A DNA stretch of 19,751 nucleotides from JBAXSK01 sp044358815 (GCA_044358815.1 JBIKNH010000063.1:1-19751), one strand, 5' to 3'. Counted from the first letter of the stretch, positions 1 through 8,711 are shown. The notes: generated by a model not told the origin, from the letters alone. A program made the numbers and translations.

Positions 1-1
1 C

Positions 2-259
2 AAAGGCTCAGAACAGCCTGACCTCAAACAGCCCGAATCCAATAACGACAAAGTTTGCATCATGGTTCCTCGTCGCTTAGTGAAAGCTGTCACCTACCTC
101 AGCACACATATCGCCGTTCCCATCGCACTATATTCATTCGTTCCCTATTTACCATCTTCTCCACCCAAGCAAGGTCAATGTTCTCAACCTCCCACAGCAC
201 AGGTTCTGTCTAGTCAAGTTCTGTCCGATCAAGGTAAGACTAAAGCTGTGGTGAAATAG
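2..259 (+). CDS. 3' end of an unrecognised open frame (partial)
   Basis: The frame is open from the window edge to a TAG stop at 257-259, so this may be the C-terminal end of a longer protein; an internal ATG at 62 would give only 65 residues. Visible features are a moderately hydrophobic stretch (about residues 10-29 from that ATG) followed by a proline-, serine- and glutamine-rich tail. I recognise no family. A short unconstrained frame open by chance is a real alternative. Confidence 0.3.
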   Translation, partial: KGSEQPDLKQPESNNDKVCIMVPRRLVKAVTYLSTHIAVPIALYSFVPYLPSSPPKQGQCSQPPTAQVLSSQVLSDQGKTKAVVK

Positions 260-440
260 TTACCAGATCATTTGAGTCTTAATTTGAGTCCGTTAACCCC
301 AATATCAACGCCGCCAAATTCAAAACCAACTCAAGAAAAACTCATCGCCCCAAAAAACTCAGCATCCCCCTAAGCACGACCCGCCCCAAATAGCAAAAAT
401 ATTAAATTCTTTTAAGTTGTAATGCGATCAGCGCAATGAA

Positions 441-466
441 ATGAAAGCGTTACGATAGACTTTCAT
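441..466 (+). promoter_or_regulatory. inverted repeat in the psaC upstream region
   Basis: ATGAAAG (441-447) and CTTTCAT (460-466) form a perfect 7-bp inverted repeat with a 12-nt spacer, about 60 bp before the psaC start. A TACGAT at 451-456 inside the spacer resembles a -10 box, but no convincing -35 lies at the right distance. It could be an operator, a leader hairpin or chance. psaC genes are commonly light-regulated, but nothing here proves that this site does it. Confidence 0.25.
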
Positions 467-527
467 GTAGACAGCCTGTGCCTATGTTCTGTAGGTGAGG
501 CATTTGTACACATGGAGCAACTGCCAG

Positions 528-773
528 ATGTCACACACCGTTAAAATCTACGACACCTGCATTGGCTGTACCCAGTGCGTGCGTGCGTGCCCCTGTGATG
601 TTTTGGAAATGGTTCCTTGGGACGGCTGCAAGGCAGGTCAAATTGCCTCTTCGCCCCGTACTGAGGACTGCATTGGTTGTAAGCGTTGCGAAACCGCTTG
701 CCCCACTGACTTCCTAAGCGTCCGCGTTTACCTCGGTGCTGAAACCAGCCGTAGCATGGGCTTAACCTACTAA
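528..773 (+). CDS. psaC: Photosystem I iron-sulfur subunit PsaC
   Basis: PsaC is the stromal-side subunit of photosystem I that carries the terminal [4Fe-4S] clusters FA and FB and passes electrons to ferredoxin or flavodoxin. The product is 81 residues, the usual length. It has two bacterial-ferredoxin motifs: CIGCTQCVRACP with C11, C14, C17 and C21, and CIGCKRCETACP with C48, C51, C54 and C58. In the known structure FB uses C11/C14/C17/C58 and FA uses C21/C48/C51/C54, and all eight are present. The ATG at 528 is chosen over an upstream in-frame GTG at 495 because the protein then starts MSHTVKIYDTC as in the family; GGAG at 514-517 can serve as ribosome binding site. It appears monocistronic, with a hairpin terminator at 931-958. 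Confidence 0.98.
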   Translation: MSHTVKIYDTCIGCTQCVRACPCDVLEMVPWDGCKAGQIASSPRTEDCIGCKRCETACPTDFLSVRVYLGAETSRSMGLTY

Positions 774-930
774 AGCTATAAATTATTAGTAATGCAATAG
801 TTGTTTGACTAACGGTTATTAATTAGTTTATTGCCTAAAAGCGTTTTAGTCTGTGTTTAGCGTTGGCAATGGTTTTTACCACTGATTTGCGCTATTTTGG
901 TTCTCGCCATTATTTATATCTTCATTATGA

Positions 931-967
931 GGGGTATCTGTAGTTTTACGGATGCCCCTTGTTGTTT
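931..967 (+). terminator. Rho-independent-like terminator downstream of psaC
   Basis: The arms GGGGTATCTGTA (931-942) and TACGGATGCCCC (947-958) pair over 12 bp, including two G-U pairs, around a GTTT loop. TTGTTGTTT follows on the plus strand. The minus-strand side lacks a T-run, so it most likely ends psaC transcription just before the convergent hydrolase gene. Confidence 0.7.
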
Positions 968-988
968 GGGATCTTTTCTGGGGTTGAC

Positions 989-1873
989 CTAGAGAGACAG
1001 GTTATAAATTTGTTTTAGCCGATTGATCAGCCCCACCCCACGCCAAAAATCCTCGATCCGCTGACTGACCAGAGCCGCTTGAGTATAGTGGAAAAAATGT
1101 CCCCCATGTTGGCTAATCCATTGGCGATCCCGTTGTTGTAAGTGTCTTTGCCACCGACCCGCAGCATTAAAAATAGGATCATCTGCCGCTCCACAAACCA
1201 ATACTGGCATAGGTAATTGTGGCGTAGCCGTTACGATCCGTTCTTTGAGGGAATGGATTTGAAAACACTGATCTAGATCTTGGGCTAGTAGCTGCCCCAA
1301 CCATTGCAAAATTTGCCGATCCCGATAACCAAACAACTGAAAGGCTAACCGTTGCAGCACTTGCGGACGGATTTTCTCCGTCTGAGTTATAGATGCATCA
1401 TCACTGACGCAATGAGGACAACCCGCAAACACTTCATTGGGTGCGTCACCATAGTTCACTGCATCAAGAAAAGCCTGATAATAATCACTGTAATAGTGAC
1501 TATGCCAACTGTAACTGAGGTCACGCCCCACCGATAACAACACCACCGAACTAATTTTAGCGGGATACCTACTGGCATAGAGCCAAGCCACCATCCCCGC
1601 CAAACCGTGACCAATCAAATGAATTGGCTGATCGATGTGCTGTAGGTAATGATCAAGGGCGCACAGCACTAAAGCTAAATCACTGCCCTCGTCCGGCGAC
1701 TGCTGATATTCCCACGTGGCGACCACCTGATGCCGTGCGAGTCTTTGCAACAATGGCACATCAAATCGCCGTAGATTTTGACTGAGGCAAAGATGCAGCA
1801 CTTGTAAGGATTCCGGCTGAGGGGTGAATTGGGGGTGAGGTGTCGATCCGAGATGATTTAACTCCATGACCAC
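989..1873 (-). CDS. Alpha/beta-hydrolase fold protein, nucleophile serine replaced
   Basis: The 294-residue protein has the layout of an alpha/beta-hydrolase. The nucleophile-elbow region reads LIGHGLAG (G88-H89-G90-L91-A92-G93), where active enzymes normally have G-x-S-x-G; here a GGT codon puts glycine at the nucleophile position. An acidic loop (GAADDP, D231/D232) and a C-terminal HGGHFFHY with H259 match the expected acid and histidine positions. Substrate and role are unknown, and catalysis by the usual serine mechanism looks impossible, so it may be a non-enzymatic member. The GTG start at 1873 is preferred because AAGGAG lies about 10 nt upstream; an ATG two codons in (1867) is the alternative. 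It is convergent with psaC, with no operon partner. Confidence 0.85.
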   Translation of the reverse strand: MVMELNHLGSTPHPQFTPQPESLQVLHLCLSQNLRRFDVPLLQRLARHQVVATWEYQQSPDEGSDLALVLCALDHYLQHIDQPIHLIGHGLAGMVAWLYASRYPAKISSVVLLSVGRDLSYSWHSHYYSDYYQAFLDAVNYGDAPNEVFAGCPHCVSDDASITQTEKIRPQVLQRLAFQLFGYRDRQILQWLGQLLAQDLDQCFQIHSLKERIVTATPQLPMPVLVCGAADDPIFNAAGRWQRHLQQRDRQWISQHGGHFFHYTQAALVSQRIEDFWRGVGLINRLKQIYNLSL

Positions 1874-2811
1874 GATTGAATAGCTCCTTATTTTTGTGAA
1901 TGAGTTGTAAATGAGTATTGATTAACTAGGTTTTAAGAACGTATTTATTGCTAAATATTCTTATTAAGCTTTGATGGAATTGGTTGAAAATGGTCAAAAA
2001 AACACTACAGCAGCCTAGGTGCGGCGAGACTTACTAGGACTTATAGTCAATCAAATTAAGAATGGGACGTTATTGGGGGCTATTGTCAGACAAGATGTCT
2101 GACCTACAAGGCATCAATAAAGGTGGGACGGACATCTTGTCCGCTTATCTTCTTAAAAGACTGTCCCAGAATTATTTGAAATAACTATAATCCTATGAGA
2201 CAAAGCAGCACCACAGACTGCTATAGCTGGTTTATGGGTCTTTCAGGCACGAGTCAAACACGAGTCTACTTAGTTATCAGTTACTTTACTGCTTAGCTAA
2301 ACCGACTGATTCCATTGGCATTTCCAGCGAGAGGGCATCTAAAGCAAGGGCAATTTAACCGACTCCTTTAATGGATGGGTCTTACTATAAATTTATTGAA
2401 TATTATTGTCAATAGTTGACTAGGATTTTGCTTTTGATCTTGCTATTGATGGGGGGCTAAATTCTGACGGAAAATATGTCGCAAATATGGTGTACACATT
2501 TTGCATGTATGCCTTTAGATGTATTTAGGGATTTGTTGTATATAAAACTACTGTGGCGGCTGAAAAGTTATGCAGCGATCACAAACCGATCACCAATGTG
2601 GCGGCTGCCTCCCTGACCCGCTATAGGCAATAGTTTAAGCCTGAGATTTAGGTCAAATCAGGATTTGCGCCACCGGTGATTGGGGCAAATTTAGCAACGG
2701 TATAGGTGTAAAACCGCCCGATCACAGGAAATAATTCTTGGTTGTACCGCCATAGAGTGTGTCAAAATAGTAAAGAATTGCGAACTTAATTAAAGACCTC
2801 GATACATCCCC
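1874..2811. other. 0.94-kb gene-free region between hydrolase and typA
   Basis: No convincing coding frame, RNA gene or mobile-element end was seen. It is AT-rich. It contains a long hairpin (2089-2141, listed separately) and a direct repeat TGTGGCGGCTG at 2552-2562 and 2597-2607. A TATAAA at 2541-2546 could be a -10 box for typA, but I see no good -35 partner. The upstream control regions of both divergent genes must lie here. Confidence 0.5.
2089..2141. repeat. Hairpin-forming inverted repeat
   Basis: GACAAGATGTC (2089-2099) is exactly complementary to GACATCTTGTC (2131-2141). Pairing continues inward with a few mismatches (for example 2103-2107 with 2123-2127). Each arm is itself a near-palindrome (GACA-AGA-TGTC). 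This resembles small dispersed palindromic elements of cyanobacterial intergenic DNA; copy number in this genome cannot be judged from one window. Confidence 0.6.
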
Positions 2812-4602
2812 ATGGCTCTCCCCATTCGTAACGTTGCCATTATTGCTCACGTTGATCACGGCAAAACCACTCTAGTCGATGCTCTCCTGAAGCAATCTGG
2901 CGTTTTTCGGGCTGGCGAAGAAGTCGAAACCTGCGTCATGGATTCTAATGATCTAGAGCGTGAACGCGGCATCACGATTTTGTCGAAAAATACAGCAGTT
3001 CGCTACAAAGATACGCTGATTAACATCGTCGATACGCCCGGACACGCCGATTTTGGGGGTGAAGTAGAGCGCGTTTTGGGGATGGTCGAAGGCTGTCTTT
3101 TGATTGTGGACGCTAATGAGGGTCCGATGCCTCAGACCCGATTTGTGCTGAAAAAAGCTCTGGAAAAGGGTTTACGCCCCATTGTGGTAGTAAACAAGAT
3201 TGACCGCCCTTCGGCAGAACCTTTTAAAGCCATTGATAAAGTTTTAGACCTGTTTTTAGAGTTGGGCGCTGATGATGATCAGTGCGATTTCCCCTATCTG
3301 TTTGCTTCGGGTATTTCTGGGTTTGCCAAGGAAAAGCTCGAAGATGACAGCGAGACGATGCAACCATTGTTTGAGTCAGTGTTGCACCATGTGCCACCTC
3401 CTGCTGGTGATGTGGATAAGCCCTTCCAGTTACAGGTCACAACCCTAGACTATTCCGAGTATTTAGGGCGGATTGTAATCGGTAAAATTCATAATGGTAC
3501 GGTGAAGGCTGGTCAACAAGCGGCTTTGATCAAAGAAGATGGCTCCATTGTCAAGAGTAAAATCAGCAAGCTGTTAGGGTTTGATGGTTTACGCCGTGTG
3601 GAATTACAGGAAGCTTCGGCAGGTAATATTGTGGCAATCGCTGGTTTTAGTGATGCCAATATCGGTGAAACCGTTGCTGATGCTACCAATCCTGAGGCGC
3701 TGCCTTTGATTAAGGTGGACGAACCAACCCTGCAAATGACTTTCGTGGTCAATGACTCACCTTTTGCGGGTAAGGAAGGTAAGTTAGTTACATCGCGTCA
3801 AGTGCGGGATCGTTTGATACGGGAACTAGAAACTAACGTGGCTCTGCGGGTTGAAGAAACTGATTCCCCAGATCGTTGGAGTGTGTCCGGTCGTGGTGAA
3901 TTGCACTTGGGTATTTTGATTGAAACCATGCGCCGCGAAGGTTATGAGTTCCAAGTTTCACAGCCGCAGGTAATTTACCGTGAAGTGAACGGTCGCCCCT
4001 GTGAGCCTTATGAATATTTGGTGATGGACGTTCCCGAAGATGCGGTGGGTAGCTGTATTGAACGGATTGGGCAACGTCGCGGTGAAATGCAAGATATGCA
4101 ACCTGGTAGCGGCAATCGTTCTCAGTTGGAATTTGTGATTCCGGCACGGGGTTTGATTGGGTTCCGGGGTGAGTTCATGCGGATTACTCGCGGTGAAGGG
4201 ATTATGAATCATAGTTTCCTTGACTATCGCCCTCTCGCTGGAGATGTGGATACGCGCCGGAATGGGGTTCTCATTTCTTTTGAGGAAGGTGAAGCAACTT
4301 TCTATGCCCTCAAGAATGCAGAAGATCGCGGTGTGTTCTTTATTAAGCCTGGTACTAAGGTTTATAAGGGCATGATTATTGGTGAGCATAATCGTCAACA
4401 GGATTTAGATTTGAATGTCTGTAAGACGAAGCAGCTAACGAATATGCGTTCTGCTGGTGGTGATGAGTTGGTGCAGTTGCAAGCTCCTATTGAAATGAGT
4501 TTGGAACGCGCTCTGGAATATATCGGTAGCGATGAAATGGTGGAAGTTACGCCCCAGTCGATTCGTTTACGGAAGTTGGATAAGAAGTTGGCGCGTCGTT
4601 AG
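2812..4602 (+). CDS. typA: Translational GTPase TypA/BipA
   Basis: This is a ribosome-associated GTPase of the EF-G/LepA superfamily, linked to 50S subunit assembly and stress or low-temperature growth. Its 596 residues match the family. G motifs are intact: G1 AHVDHGKTT (12-20), switch I RERGITI (50-56), G3 DTPGHAD (74-80) and G4 NKID (128-131). After the GTPase and beta-barrel domains come EF-G domain III/V-like segments (SGRGELHLGILIETMRREG) and the BipA-typical C-terminal part. No clear Shine-Dalgarno sequence precedes the ATG, which is common in cyanobacteria. It is monocistronic, with a terminator at 4724-4760. Confidence 0.97.
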   Translation: MALPIRNVAIIAHVDHGKTTLVDALLKQSGVFRAGEEVETCVMDSNDLERERGITILSKNTAVRYKDTLINIVDTPGHADFGGEVERVLGMVEGCLLIVDANEGPMPQTRFVLKKALEKGLRPIVVVNKIDRPSAEPFKAIDKVLDLFLELGADDDQCDFPYLFASGISGFAKEKLEDDSETMQPLFESVLHHVPPPAGDVDKPFQLQVTTLDYSEYLGRIVIGKIHNGTVKAGQQAALIKEDGSIVKSKISKLLGFDGLRRVELQEASAGNIVAIAGFSDANIGETVADATNPEALPLIKVDEPTLQMTFVVNDSPFAGKEGKLVTSRQVRDRLIRELETNVALRVEETDSPDRWSVSGRGELHLGILIETMRREGYEFQVSQPQVIYREVNGRPCEPYEYLVMDVPEDAVGSCIERIGQRRGEMQDMQPGSGNRSQLEFVIPARGLIGFRGEFMRITRGEGIMNHSFLDYRPLAGDVDTRRNGVLISFEEGEATFYALKNAEDRGVFFIKPGTKVYKGMIIGEHNRQQDLDLNVCKTKQLTNMRSAGGDELVQLQAPIEMSLERALEYIGSDEMVEVTPQSIRLRKLDKKLARR

Positions 4603-4611
4603 AGATGGTTT

Positions 4612-4695
4612 TGGATCCCCCCTAGCCCCCCTTACATAAAGGGGGGGAAAGGATTTCAGTAAAGTCCCCATTAGATAAGGGGGATTTAGGGGGAT
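4612..4695. repeat. Cyanobacterial C/G-rich dispersed repeat (nested inverted repeats)
   Basis: The outer arms GATCCCCCC... (from 4614) and ...GGGGGATC (to 4695) are imperfectly complementary over about 21 bp. Inside, CCCCCCTT (4626-4633) pairs exactly with AAGGGGGG (4639-4646). This is the CCCCCTAGCCCCCCTT-type element scattered through many filamentous cyanobacterial genomes. A second copy lies inside the neighbouring R-M gene at 6879-6913. It sits between the typA stop and the typA terminator. Confidence 0.75.
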
Positions 4696-4723
4696 CAAAA
4701 GTTAACTAAAAATTATTTCAATT

Positions 4724-4760
4724 AAATCCCTGACCTATGTATAAGGTTGGGGATTTTTTT
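4724..4760 (+). terminator. Rho-independent terminator of typA
   Basis: AAATCCCTGACCT (4724-4736) pairs with AGGTTGGGGATTT (4744-4756) over 13 bp, with two G-U pairs and a 7-nt loop. The T-run 4754-4760 follows directly. It lies about 120 nt after the typA stop, beyond the C/G-rich repeat, and insulates the R-M gene from typA. Confidence 0.85.
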
Positions 4761-4834
4761 AGGATGTTTTTCTGGAGGACGTTTCTGGTTTTGCTAAAAA
4801 ATTCTGTTGATCAGATTGGGTGATTGCCAAGTGA

Positions 4835-4850
4835 GATTAAGATATTAATC
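4835..4850. promoter_or_regulatory. Inverted repeat just upstream of the R-M gene
   Basis: GATTAA (4835-4840) and TTAATC (4845-4850) form a perfect 6-bp inverted repeat spaced by GATA, ending about 41 bp before the preferred R-M start. It could bind a regulator or overlap an AT-rich -10 region. No controller-protein gene is visible nearby, so its role is open. Confidence 0.3.
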
Positions 4851-4891
4851 AGATCCGATTGGCGGAATTTTTTGCGGGATGGATTCTGATT

Positions 4892-7800
4892 ATGGTTGAC
4901 CTAAAAGCGGCTCTCAATAAGGCATATTTAAAGATTAGTCCTGATCAGGCTGCGGTAGATGAGTTTAAAGCGAACTTAGGGCGGCTGATGGCTCAGGTTA
5001 ATGAATCAGAGTCGGAGGAGTTTCATAAGAATCTGGTGTCTGATTTTCTGAAGGAGACTTACTATAAGCAGAATTACTTTATCAATACGAAGGGGCGTAA
5101 TGATTTGGTGATTCATCATGGGAAGGATGCTAAGAGTGCGGTGGGGGTGATTATTGAGGCGAAAAAGCCCACTAATAAAGGGGAAATGGTACAGCAGGGG
5201 CGCTTGAATGTGAAGGCGTTGCAAGAGTTGGTTTTATATTTTCTGCAAGAGAGAATTACTGCGAATAATCTGGAAATTCGGCATTTGGTGGTGACTAATG
5301 TTTATGAGTGGTTTATTTTTGATGGGAATCTGTTTGAAACTCTGTTTGCACAGGATAAGGTTTTAGTGAGGCAGTTTCAGGATTTTACAGAGGGGCGACT
5401 GAGTGGCAAAAAGACGGAGTTCTTTTATAAGGAAATTGCTGAACCAGCGATTAGTCGAGTGATTGACCAAATTAAGTTTGTGCATTGCGATTTACGGAAT
5501 TGGGAATCTCTGGATGTGGTGGATCTGTATAAGATTTTTTCGCCGCAGCATTTGCTTAAGTTGCCTTTTGTCAATGATAGCAATAGTTTGAATAAGCCTT
5601 TCTATAATGAATTACTGCATATTATTGGGTTGACAGAAGTTAAGGATAAAGGTAAGAAGTTAATCGGGCGGGTGCAGGAGGGGGCGCGTCAAAATGGTTC
5701 TTTGATTGAGAATGCAATGGCGCGGTTGGATAGTTTGGGAAAGATGCAGCGGTTAAGTCATGGTGAGGAGTTTGGAAGTACTAATGAAGAGAGGTTGTTT
5801 AATGTGGCGTTGCGGTTGGCAATTAATTGGATTAATCGCATTCTGTTTTTGAAGTTGTTGGAAGCGCAATTAATTAAATATCATCAAGATCATCAAGGGG
5901 AGCCGAATTTTGCCCGTGAATTTGCATTTCTGAATTTGGCGAAGGTCAAAAATTATGATGATTTGAATAGTTTGTTTTTTGAGGTTTTGGCTAGGGAACA
6001 GTCTAAGAGGGGGGCGGATGTGCGGGAAATGTTTGCCCATGTGCCTTATTTGAATAGTTCGCTGTTTGAGCCTTCGGAAATGGAACAGGAGACGATTTTT
6101 ATTAGTAATCTGAAGGATCAGGATTTACAGATTTTTGGGGCGACGGTGTTGAAGGATAGTCATGGTAACAAGCGCGGGGGTAGGTTGAATGCTTTGGCTT
6201 ATTTGTTTGAGTTTCTGGATGCTTATAAGTTTGATCGGGATGGTTTGGAAGATACCCAAGAAGATAGTGAGAAGTTGATTAATGCTTCGGTGTTGGGGTT
6301 GATTTTTGAGAAGATTAATGGATATAAGGATGGTTCTTTTTATACCCCTGGGTTCATTACGATGTATATGTGCCGTGAGACGATTCGGCGGGCGGTGGTG
6401 CAGAAGTTTAATGAGGTGATGGGGTGGAGTTGTGGGAATATTCAGGATTTGAAGGATGATTTAAGTCGCTATATTAGGGAATCAAATAGGGTGATGCGCC
6501 GTAATGAGGCTAATTCTATTATTAATAGTTTAAAAATTTGTGATCCGGCGGTGGGTTCGGGGCATTTTTTGGTGTCGGCTTTGAATGAAATGATTGCAAT
6601 TAAGCATTATCTGGGGATTTTGCAAGATAAAAATGGTGAGTCTTTGAGTCAATATGAGATTGAGGTGGTGAATGATAAGTTGAAGGTGAGTTTAGATGGG
6701 AAGTTGTTTGCTTATAATCCTAAAAATAAGGAAAGTCAAAGGGTTCAAGAAACGCTGTTTCATGAGAAGCAATCTATTATTGAGGGTTGTTTGTTTGGGG
6801 TGGATATTAATCCTAATTCGGTGATGATTTGTCGTTTGCGGTTGTGGATTGAGCTTTTGAAAAATGCTTATTATCGAACCCCCCCTAGCCCCCCCTTGCA
6901 AAGAGGGGGAGATCTGGAAACTTTGCCCAATATTGATATTAATATCAAGTGTGGTAATTCTTTGATTAGTCGGTTTGGGTTGGATTCGTTGATTGTTTCA
7001 GGGAAAAGTAAGGAAAAAGTTGAGGAGTATCGGCAGGCGGTTAGAGAATATTATCATGCTAAAAGTAAGGATCGAAAATGGCAGATTGAGTGGTTAATTC
7101 AAGAGATTAAAAATAGTTTTTGGACTACTTTAACGGGGCAAGATCCGAAGAAAGTTAAGCTGCGGGGTTTAGAGGGGGAATTGTATCAATTAGAGAATCA
7201 GGTTTTGTTGTTTGAGGAGTCGGCTAAGGAGAAGAAAGCACGGGAAAAGAAAATCACGAAGTTAAATAATGAAATTGATAAGTTAAGGGCTGAAATTGCT
7301 GATATTGATAGCGGTAAAATTTATAGTAATGCTTTGGAGTGGCGGTTTGAGTTTCCTGAGGTTTTGAATGATCAGGGTGATTTTGTTGGGTTTGATGTAA
7401 TTATTGGCAATCCGCCATATATCAGACAGGAAGAAATCAAGGAACAGAAACCACATTTACAGGCTAATTTTGTAACCTATTCGGGAACTGCTGATTTGTA
7501 TGTATTTTTTGTTGAAAGAGGATTTGAAATCTTAAAAGATAAAGGTCAATTTTCTTACATCATGCCTAATAAGTGGATGCAAGCAGGTTATGGCAAAGCG
7601 TTAAGAAATTACTTTTTAGAAACTCAATTACAAGCAATTATTGATTTTGGTGATTTACAAGTATTTGAAGAAGCAACTACCTATCCTTGCATTCTCAACG
7701 CATCAAAACAAACTAGAAATAATGATTTCATTTCTGCTGTTGTAAATACACTCGATTTTAGAAGTGAATTTGCAAGTTATATAGAAAGTATTTCTAATCA

Positions 7801-8701
7801 AATAACAGCAGAATCACTAAGTGATGAAACTTGGATGATTTCTTCTGGGAGCGATCAGGGTTTACTTTTAAGAATAAAAAACAAATGTATTTCTTTAGAT
7901 GAATATGTTGAAAATAAATCATTTCGTGGAATTATAACAGGCTTAACCGAAGCTTTTCTTATTGATAACAATGAAAAAGACCAAATCCTAGAGAAAAACG
8001 AGAAAAGTTCAGAATTGTTGAAGCCGTTACTTCGCGGTAGAACTATCAAAAAATGGTATGCACAACAAGATAGTTTATGGTTGATTGGTACTTTTCCAGC
8101 ACTAAATATAAATATTGATAATCATCCAGCAATCAGAGATTATTTACTTAGATTTGGAAGGAACAGACTAAATCAATCAGGAGAAAAAGGAAGTCGCAAA
8201 AAAACAAGCGGTGAATGGTTTGAAACTCAAGATAATATTGCTTATTGGAAAGAATTTGAAAAGCCCAAAATTATGTATCAAGTCTTCCAGGTAAAACCAT
8301 GTTTTATCTATGATGATCGAGGGCTTTACTGTAATAACTCTATGTGGATTATTCCAAAAGATGATAGAGTTTTATTAGCTATTCTGAACTCAAATATGGG
8401 TTGGTGGCTTATTTCAAAGTATTGCACTGCCATTCAAAACGGTTATCAATTAATCTGGAAATATTTTGGGCAAATTCCAATTCCAAAAGCAAATCGAAAA
8501 CAATCAAAACTAATTACCTCACTTGTTGACGAAATTCTCACTGCCAAAAAAGCTGATCCTAATGCTGATGTGAGCGAACTAGAAAAGAAGATTGATCATT
8601 TAGTTTACAAACTCTATGGACTTACCTATGATGAAGTGAAGATAATTGAGCCGGAATTTGCACTCACTGAACAAGAATACACAGCGATTAGCGTTGAATA
8701 G
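4892..8701 (+). CDS. Type IIG-like restriction-modification enzyme (nuclease-methyltransferase fusion)
   Basis: This 1269-residue single-chain enzyme should cut unmodified DNA and methylate adenine in its target. An N-terminal PD-(D/E)XK-like nuclease shows ND (D71) and IIEAKKP (E89, K91). The SAM-binding motif I is DPAVGSGHFL (D551-G557) and the catalytic motif IV is NPPY (840-843), typical of N6-adenine (gamma-class) methyltransferases. A charged coiled-coil insert (about 775-808) precedes motif IV. A TaqI/Eco57I-like specificity domain fills the C-terminal third, followed by a short helical tail (LVYKLYGLTYDEVKIIEPEF). An in-frame TTG start at 4859 is possible, but ATG 4892 gives the more natural N-terminus. 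Residues 664-674 (PPSPPLQRGGD) come from a dispersed repeat inserted in frame. Codon use shifts near 7400-7440 from TTG/GGG/CGG-rich to TTA/GGA/AGA-rich. Partial copies of its 3' end recur four times downstream. Confidence 0.9.
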   Translation: MVDLKAALNKAYLKISPDQAAVDEFKANLGRLMAQVNESESEEFHKNLVSDFLKETYYKQNYFINTKGRNDLVIHHGKDAKSAVGVIIEAKKPTNKGEMVQQGRLNVKALQELVLYFLQERITANNLEIRHLVVTNVYEWFIFDGNLFETLFAQDKVLVRQFQDFTEGRLSGKKTEFFYKEIAEPAISRVIDQIKFVHCDLRNWESLDVVDLYKIFSPQHLLKLPFVNDSNSLNKPFYNELLHIIGLTEVKDKGKKLIGRVQEGARQNGSLIENAMARLDSLGKMQRLSHGEEFGSTNEERLFNVALRLAINWINRILFLKLLEAQLIKYHQDHQGEPNFAREFAFLNLAKVKNYDDLNSLFFEVLAREQSKRGADVREMFAHVPYLNSSLFEPSEMEQETIFISNLKDQDLQIFGATVLKDSHGNKRGGRLNALAYLFEFLDAYKFDRDGLEDTQEDSEKLINASVLGLIFEKINGYKDGSFYTPGFITMYMCRETIRRAVVQKFNEVMGWSCGNIQDLKDDLSRYIRESNRVMRRNEANSIINSLKICDPAVGSGHFLVSALNEMIAIKHYLGILQDKNGESLSQYEIEVVNDKLKVSLDGKLFAYNPKNKESQRVQETLFHEKQSIIEGCLFGVDINPNSVMICRLRLWIELLKNAYYRTPPSPPLQRGGDLETLPNIDINIKCGNSLISRFGLDSLIVSGKSKEKVEEYRQAVREYYHAKSKDRKWQIEWLIQEIKNSFWTTLTGQDPKKVKLRGLEGELYQLENQVLLFEESAKEKKAREKKITKLNNEIDKLRAEIADIDSGKIYSNALEWRFEFPEVLNDQGDFVGFDVIIGNPPYIRQEEIKEQKPHLQANFVTYSGTADLYVFFVERGFEILKDKGQFSYIMPNKWMQAGYGKALRNYFLETQLQAIIDFGDLQVFEEATTYPCILNASKQTRNNDFISAVVNTLDFRSEFASYIESISNQITAESLSDETWMISSGSDQGLLLRIKNKCISLDEYVENKSFRGIITGLTEAFLIDNNEKDQILEKNEKSSELLKPLLRGRTIKKWYAQQDSLWLIGTFPALNINIDNHPAIRDYLLRFGRNRLNQSGEKGSRKKTSGEWFETQDNIAYWKEFEKPKIMYQVFQVKPCFIYDDRGLYCNNSMWIIPKDDRVLLAILNSNMGWWLISKYCTAIQNGYQLIWKYFGQIPIPKANRKQSKLITSLVDEILTAKKADPNADVSELEKKIDHLVYKLYGLTYDEVKIIEPEFALTEQEYTAISVE
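6879..6913 (+). repeat. C/G-rich dispersed repeat inserted in frame inside the R-M gene
   Basis: A run of CCCCCCC TAG CCCCCCC TTG CAAAG AGGGGG is the same kind of element as at 4612-4695. It is read in frame as TPPSPPLQRGGD, so the ORF stays open. CCCCC...TT and AAGAGGGGG can pair as a hairpin. It lies between methyltransferase motif I and motif IV, in a segment that joins conserved blocks, which may explain why it is tolerated. Confidence 0.8.
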
Positions 8702-8711
8702 GAATAAAACT

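Noticed and set aside
4859..4891. Upstream in-frame TTG start for the R-M gene
   Set aside because: It adds 11 residues with no good ribosome binding site; ATG 4892 begins a more natural N-terminus.
8646..8711. Upstream start for the MNT gene inside the R-M gene
   Set aside because: The extra 22 residues are R-M coding bases read in another frame; ATG 8712 gives the normal nucleotidyltransferase N-terminus.
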